Shown here: positions 31,276 through 35,499 of the stretch, piece after piece
How the letters are laid out: every line of letters starts with the position of its first letter
How positions within the stretch are numbered: position 1 is the stretch's first letter
DNA from: Candidatus Limosilactobacillus intestinipullorum
GTDB taxonomy: Bacteria; Bacillota; Bacilli; Lactobacillales; Lactobacillaceae
DNA length: 35,499 nucleotides
Assembly (NCBI GenBank): GCA_019117185.1
Contig: DXAF01000056.1
Span: forward strand, 1 to 35,499
Direction of reading: 5' to 3'
The notes under the pieces: generated by a model
Told to the model about the DNA's origin: nothing
Seen by the model: the letters and a program-made list of their open reading frames with translations, nothing else
The model's database searches: none
Program-made: the position numbers and the translations under genes

Positions 31276-32667
31276 ATGCGCTTTAACATTCTGCGGAAAG
31301 AAAGTCTTGATCGTTACTTGGGGGTCGACAAGCACTTCGTTAAGTCAATGACAGCGATTGACTTAATGGCCCTTGGAATCGGTGCCGTCATCGGCACCGG
31401 GATTTTTATTCTACCGGGGACGGTGGCCGCTAATGCAGCCGGACCGGGGGTGACCCTCTCCTTCCTATTTTCGGCCATTGTCTGTGCGTTAGCGGCAATG
31501 TGTTACGCCGAGTTTTCCTCCGCACTTCCGGTCGCGGGGAGTGCCTACTCATACGGAAACGTAGTCTTTGGCGAATTTTTCGGCTGGATTCTTGGCTGGG
31601 CCCTCGTCCTGGAATACATGCTGGCTGTTGCGTCGGTTTCTACCGGGTGGGCCGCCTACTTCAATTCATTCATCGCCAGTCTGGGACTTAAAATGCCCAC
31701 GGCAATAGCGGGCCCCTTTGACCCGGCCCACGGCACCTACGTTAACCTAGTTGCGATCATCATTGTCTTTCTCATCACCTGGATGCTTTCCAAGGGGATG
31801 CAGTCGTCAATGCGAATCAATAACATTGCCGTGTTAATTAAGATTGCCATCATCATCATCTTCGTATTGGTCGGCCTCTTCTTTATCAAACCGACAAACT
31901 ACCACCCCTTCCTTCCCTACCACATGAAGGGGGTCTTTCACGGCGCAACCGTCGTCTTCTTCGCCTACCTTGGCTTTGACGCCGTTTCTTCTTCGGCTGC
32001 TGAAGTTAAGAACCCCAAGAAAAACATGCCACTAGGGATCATCGGAACCCTGGTAGTAGCCACCGTCCTCTACATGGCCGTTTCGGTCGTCTTAACCGGT
32101 CTCGTTAAGTACACGAAGCTTGACGTGGCCAACCCGGTGGCCTTTGCCCTTGAAGCGGTCCACCAGGAATGGGTTGCCGAACTCCTGTCCATCGGGGCCC
32201 TGATCGGGATGTTCACGATGATGGTAACGATGATTTACTCTAGTTCCCGGCTAATCTACTCCATTGGCCGTGATGGCCTCCTCCCTTCTTGGTTAGCTAA
32301 GTTGGACAACCAGCACCACGTCCCCCAAGAAGCACTGTGGTTGGTTGCCACCATCATCGCCCTTATGGGAGGGTTTGTCCCATTGGACCAGTTAACCAGC
32401 CTGGTTAACATTGGGACCCTCCTGGCCTTTCTCTTCGTCTCCTTTGGAATTATCCCCCTGCGCCGCCGTAAGGACATTGGCAACAATGGCGGCTTTCAAG
32501 TGCCCTTGTACCCAGTCTTGCCGGTAATTTCGGGTCTGGCCTGCCTGGGGATGATGGCCATGCTCTCCAAGGAAACTTGGATTGGTGCCGGTATCTGGTT
32601 TGGCTTAGGGGTCATCATCTACTTTAGCTATGGCTACCGTCACAGCAAGCTCAACCAGGACCGTTAA
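31276..32667 (+). CDS. APC-family amino acid permease (YfnA/CAT-like)
   Basis: 463 residues, twelve membrane segments. N-terminal IGAVIGTGIFILPGTVAANAAGP is the APC substrate-helix motif, and FFAYLGFDAVSSSAAEVKNP in helix 6 region is typical of the cationic amino acid transporter branch. AAAGGTGG about 7 bases before the ATG. Exact substrate unknown (basic or branched amino acids are usual). Monocistronic with its own terminator. Confidence 0.92.
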   Translation: MRFNILRKESLDRYLGVDKHFVKSMTAIDLMALGIGAVIGTGIFILPGTVAANAAGPGVTLSFLFSAIVCALAAMCYAEFSSALPVAGSAYSYGNVVFGEFFGWILGWALVLEYMLAVASVSTGWAAYFNSFIASLGLKMPTAIAGPFDPAHGTYVNLVAIIIVFLITWMLSKGMQSSMRINNIAVLIKIAIIIIFVLVGLFFIKPTNYHPFLPYHMKGVFHGATVVFFAYLGFDAVSSSAAEVKNPKKNMPLGIIGTLVVATVLYMAVSVVLTGLVKYTKLDVANPVAFALEAVHQEWVAELLSIGALIGMFTMMVTMIYSSSRLIYSIGRDGLLPSWLAKLDNQHHVPQEALWLVATIIALMGGFVPLDQLTSLVNIGTLLAFLFVSFGIIPLRRRKDIGNNGGFQVPLYPVLPVISGLACLGMMAMLSKETWIGAGIWFGLGVIIYFSYGYRHSKLNQDR

Positions 32668-32679
32668 TTTCACAATCTC

Positions 32680-32722
32680 AATCAGGAATGACCGCGATAA
32701 TTTGCGTCATTTCTGATTTTTT
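32680..32722 (+). terminator. Permease terminator
   Basis: AATCAGGAATGAC pairs with GTCATTTCTGATT (one G-U) around a 13-base loop, followed by T6. Confidence 0.7.
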
Positions 32723-32763
32723 GTTACGGTAGTTATATTAATTTCACAAGGAGGAATCAATTT

Positions 32764-32787
32764 ATTTGGTCCTAACTACGACCAAAT
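32764..32787 (+). promoter_or_regulatory. Hairpin over the start codon of the MFS gene
   Basis: ATTTGGTC (32764-32771) and GACCAAAT (32780-32787) form a perfect 8-bp stem with an 8-base loop. The TTG start (32766-32768) is inside the left arm, 11 bases after AAGGAGG. It could limit initiation. Confidence 0.45.
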
Positions 32788-34124
32788 ACCCTATGAATAA
32801 TACGAAAAAAGATTACAAAAAAGCACCAGTTTCCCGCACCCACCTGGGCATGTTTCTCGCGTTGATCTTGGGGCAAATTGCCTGTGGCTACGCCTTAGGA
32901 ATCAGCGGTACCGGACTCGCCCAGGCGCAAACCTATATCCACCTCAATAACCTCTGGGTCGGCCTGATCGGGGCCGGTAGCCTGATCGGTCTTGCCGGCA
33001 GTGCCCTCATGGGAAAAACCGCCGACCGTTTTGGCCGGAAGGGGATGCTGATGGTTAACATGTACCTTTTCTCGCTACTCTCAATACTCCAACTGTTTAC
33101 AACTACCCCGTGGATCCTACTCGTTATCCGGATCTTGATTGGACTCATGATTGCCATTGACTACACAGTCGGCAACGCTTGGTTAGTGGAATGGCTTCCC
33201 GAAAAAGTCAGTGGTCGCTTCCAAAGCCAACTAATTATTTACTGGACAGTCGGCTTTATCGGCTCCTACATTGCGGGAATTTTAATTACCGGTTTCGGTT
33301 CACACAATTGGCAGGTCATCTTGGCCTCATCTGCCGTTCCGGGGCTAATTACCGCCATTTACCGGAGTATCTACCGCCTACCGGCATCACCGAGTTGGAC
33401 TGCCACCCACGTTGATAACCACCAGGCTCAACAGGTTATTCAAGAAAACCTCGGTAAAAAGTGGGGCCTATCGCATAAGCTCATCAAAAGCAAGGCTCCT
33501 GCGCAGATTTCGTGGACAGTTTTATTCACCAAGGAATACCGGCGCCAAACCCTTGTTGGGGGACTCTTTTACGCCTGCCAGGCCTTTGCTTTCTTCGGCA
33601 TCAGTATCTTTTTGCCGATCCTACTAGCAAGCATGCAGCTGGGTAATGGCAACCTATCCGGAATCATCTATAACGTCTGCGTGTTAATCGGGGTCCTACT
33701 GGGTTCTGTGGCCTTTAAGCGGCTCAGTCGCCGGACGATGCTGATCGCCACCTTCGCCTTGCCGGCCCTGGCCCTCGCTGCCATGATTCTTGGCAGCCGG
33801 TTAGCCGCTGGCATTCAAATTACCATCTTCGCCTTCTTTGCCGTCACCCTGTCGGCCGGGTTGGTGCTCGACTACCCCTACCCAACCGAGCTATTCGACA
33901 TCAAGGTCCGGGCAACCGGGGTGGGAACTTGTATCACGATTAGCCGGTTTGGGGCGGCAAGCGGGACGTTCCTCTTACCGGTCCTTACCAACATCGGCGG
34001 TGCCCCACTAGCCATGATCGTTTGCATAGCGGTCCTCGCAATTGGTGCACTGATCTGCCTATTTTGGGCACCGGAAACGTCACCACGGTACCGCAATCAG
34101 CGTCAAGGACAACTAACTGAATAA
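32766..34124 (+). CDS. MFS transporter, sugar porter-like
   Basis: 452 residues with about twelve membrane segments. The start is probably TTG at 32766, the only start with a strong AAGGAGG (11 bases); the ATG at 32793 has none. Motif A-like GKTADRFGRKGMLMVN lies between helices 2 and 3, and a central loop of about 60 residues divides the halves. PYPTELFDIKVRATGVG is like the PESPR/PTEIR region of sugar and metabolite porters. C-terminus basic and polar. Substrate not known. Confidence 0.85.
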   Translation: MVLTTTKYPMNNTKKDYKKAPVSRTHLGMFLALILGQIACGYALGISGTGLAQAQTYIHLNNLWVGLIGAGSLIGLAGSALMGKTADRFGRKGMLMVNMYLFSLLSILQLFTTTPWILLVIRILIGLMIAIDYTVGNAWLVEWLPEKVSGRFQSQLIIYWTVGFIGSYIAGILITGFGSHNWQVILASSAVPGLITAIYRSIYRLPASPSWTATHVDNHQAQQVIQENLGKKWGLSHKLIKSKAPAQISWTVLFTKEYRRQTLVGGLFYACQAFAFFGISIFLPILLASMQLGNGNLSGIIYNVCVLIGVLLGSVAFKRLSRRTMLIATFALPALALAAMILGSRLAAGIQITIFAFFAVTLSAGLVLDYPYPTELFDIKVRATGVGTCITISRFGAASGTFLLPVLTNIGGAPLAMIVCIAVLAIGALICLFWAPETSPRYRNQRQGQLTE

Positions 34125-34130
34125 AAATAA

Positions 34131-34207
34131 ATGAAGCTGGAAAAAGCAGCAACGCACCCGGTAATTAACCCGGGACGCCGAAAAGCTTATTTTCCAGCTT
34201 CATTTTT
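34131..34207. terminator. Long bidirectional terminator between MFS gene and potD
   Basis: ATGAAGCTGGAAAA pairs with TTTTCCAGCTTCAT; the loop contains CCCGG/CCGGG. T6 follows on the plus strand and A-rich sequence on the other side. Confidence 0.7.
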
Positions 34208-34210
34208 TAG

Positions 34211-35284
34211 TCACTTAGCAAACATCTTAAATTCAAGGAAGAGGTCGTTATAAACCCCAAGCGTCTTCAGGGGCAGGTCACGATACGTTTGCAGGTGACG
34301 CATCGTCTGGGCCGGTGGGTAAAAGGCTTGGTTGTCCACGACCTTCTTCGGCAATAAATGCTTGGCCGCCTGATTAGGGGTTGCGTACCCAACATAACGG
34401 GCGTTTTGCGCAGCATTTTGTGGTTTTAGCATAAAGTTCATAAAGGCGTAAGCCGCGGCCTTGTTCCTTGCCGAGCGCGGAATCACCATGTTATCAAACC
34501 AAATATTACTCCCCTCACTGGGAACAACATAGTGAAGGTGGTGGTTGACACTCATCATCTCCCGGGCATCACCAGAATAGGTTACCCCGACGGCCGCCTC
34601 ATCTTGTTCCATATACATCTTCATTTCGTCCGCCACGATCGCCTTGACATTCGGTGTTAGGTCCTTCAACTGGTTCTGGGCCTGCTTAAGGGTCTGGTAA
34701 TCAGTCGTGTTCACCGAATGGCCCTGCGCAATGAGGGCGATGGCAAATACATCCCGGGCACTATCGATCAGCATAAGGTTATTTTTTAGCCGGGGATTCC
34801 ATAACTGCTGCCAGTGTTGAACATCTTGTTTGGACACCTTTTGGTCATTATAGATAATCCCCAGTGTCCCCCAAAAGTAAGGAACCGAGTAATGGTTACC
34901 CCGGTCAAAGGGCTGGTTAAGAAATTGGTTACCGATGTAGTGTAGGTTAGTCAAGCGCCGGTGGTCCAGTGGGGCCAACAAATGCTCCTTTTTCATCCGC
35001 TGCACCGTGTACTCACTTGGTACTACCAGGTCATAGTTGGTACCCCCCTGGCGAATCTTAGTCAACATGGACTCATTGCTATCAAAGGTCTCATAGTCAA
35101 CCTGGTAGCCAGTTTCTTTTTCAAACTTGGTAATCAAAGCGGGGTCAATGTAGTCACCCCAGTTGTAAATGGTCAACAGCCGGTTAGACCCCTGACCATG
35201 TCGCCGGTTGAGGGCCACATTTCCTAGCGCGAGGGCTAAGCAGAGGACGAGGATACCACTGATTACGGCCAGTAATTTTTTCAT
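34211..35284 (-). CDS. potD: Spermidine/putrescine-binding protein
   Basis: 357 residues. Signal segment (about 5-25: LLAVISGILVLCLALALGN) without a clear lipobox, then an extracellular periplasmic-binding domain: LLTIYNWGDYIDPALITKFE is the PotD/PotF start, with DLVVPSEYTVQRM and GVTYSGDA later. Polyamine-binding acidic and aromatic residues appear to be kept. Overlaps the potC stop by 4 bases (ATGA), with AAGGAGG upstream. Last gene of the potABCD operon. Confidence 0.95.
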   Translation of the reverse strand: MKKLLAVISGILVLCLALALGNVALNRRHGQGSNRLLTIYNWGDYIDPALITKFEKETGYQVDYETFDSNESMLTKIRQGGTNYDLVVPSEYTVQRMKKEHLLAPLDHRRLTNLHYIGNQFLNQPFDRGNHYSVPYFWGTLGIIYNDQKVSKQDVQHWQQLWNPRLKNNLMLIDSARDVFAIALIAQGHSVNTTDYQTLKQAQNQLKDLTPNVKAIVADEMKMYMEQDEAAVGVTYSGDAREMMSVNHHLHYVVPSEGSNIWFDNMVIPRSARNKAAAYAFMNFMLKPQNAAQNARYVGYATPNQAAKHLLPKKVVDNQAFYPPAQTMRHLQTYRDLPLKTLGVYNDLFLEFKMFAK

Positions 35285-35499
35285 TGTGCATCCCCCTCCT
35301 TAACGGTAACTACCCGGTGACGCCGGCTACCGTGCTTGCTGATGAAGTAGTAGCCAACCACCAGGAGGAGGGAAACGACAAACATCAAAGCGGATAAGGC
35401 ATTGATTTCAAGGTTAATTCCCTGCCGGGCCCGGGAATAAATTTCTACTGACAAGGTGGTAAAACCATTCCCCGTCACAAAGAAGGTCACCGCAAAGTC
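35281..35499 (-). CDS. potC: Spermidine/putrescine ABC permease, C-terminal part
   Basis: The last 72 residues of a permease whose start lies past the right edge. DFAVTFFVTGNGFTTLSVEI is the typical PotC region after the EAA loop, followed by one last membrane helix (ALMFVVSLLLVVGYYFI) and a basic tail. It overlaps potD by 4 bases. Confidence 0.92.
   Translation of the reverse strand, partial: DFAVTFFVTGNGFTTLSVEIYSRARQGINLEINALSALMFVVSLLLVVGYYFISKHGSRRHRVVTVKEGDAQ

Overview
The window reads as chromosome from a low-GC-phylum lactic acid bacterium of moderate GC content, most likely a Limosilactobacillus or a related heterofermentative lactobacillus. This is inferred from gene content (lipoteichoic acid synthase, YhgE/Pip, PspC, a TalC-type transaldolase next to transketolase, CopA with a membrane cupredoxin), from GC-rich third positions in the chromosomal genes, and from frequent GTG/TTG starts behind strong Shine-Dalgarno sites. 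Species assignment is not possible from the sequence alone.

Bases 1-4137 are an accessory segment that is clearly more AT-rich than the rest. It holds a mobilization operon on the minus strand (MobC-like protein, MobA/MobP-type relaxase, a coiled-coil membrane protein whose gene overlaps the relaxase gene in another frame, and a small charged protein). Upstream of mobC lies a non-coding region of stacked inverted repeats that probably contains oriT. On the far side of the operon is a pair of facing strong promoters over a hairpin-rich stretch, which looks like an antisense RNA pair. The segment stops at the 3' end of guaA, a known integration target, next to a perfect 12-bp tandem repeat that could be an integrase arm site. 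It looks like one end of an integrative mobilizable element or integrated plasmid; no integrase or replication gene is visible in this window.

Bases 4138-9204 (minus strand) hold a non-oxidative pentose phosphate operon: talC-type transaldolase, a degenerate triosephosphate isomerase-like gene that has lost both catalytic residues, transketolase, and a new 31-residue ORF coupled to the transketolase stop. guaA follows after a 17-bp hairpin. Bases 9400-12500 carry an AAA ATPase of the DUF4143 type, coaA and tenA. Bases 12568-14920 are a copper operon (membrane cupredoxin plus P1B-ATPase) under a consensus promoter with two cop-box operators, but with no copY gene nearby.

Bases 14995-23435 carry ltaS, an EamA-family transporter, a HelD-type helicase, dedA, a histidine phosphatase and hflX. 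Bases 23500-26805 are a TetR-regulated YhgE/Pip membrane protein operon. A galM gene broken by an extra G in a G6 run is followed by a PspC-domain gene. Bases 28344-31162 (minus strand) carry two envelope proteins of unknown function, a Fur-family regulator, and an overlapping pair of a guanylate kinase-like and a Nudix protein. The right end has an APC amino acid permease, an MFS transporter whose start codon sits in a hairpin, and the end of a spermidine/putrescine ABC operon (potC partial, potD).

The most unusual items are the facing-promoter RNA locus in the mobile segment, the structured oriT-like region, the catalytically dead TIM-like gene kept inside the pentose phosphate operon, the 31-residue ORF after tkt, and the galM frameshift in a homopolymer.
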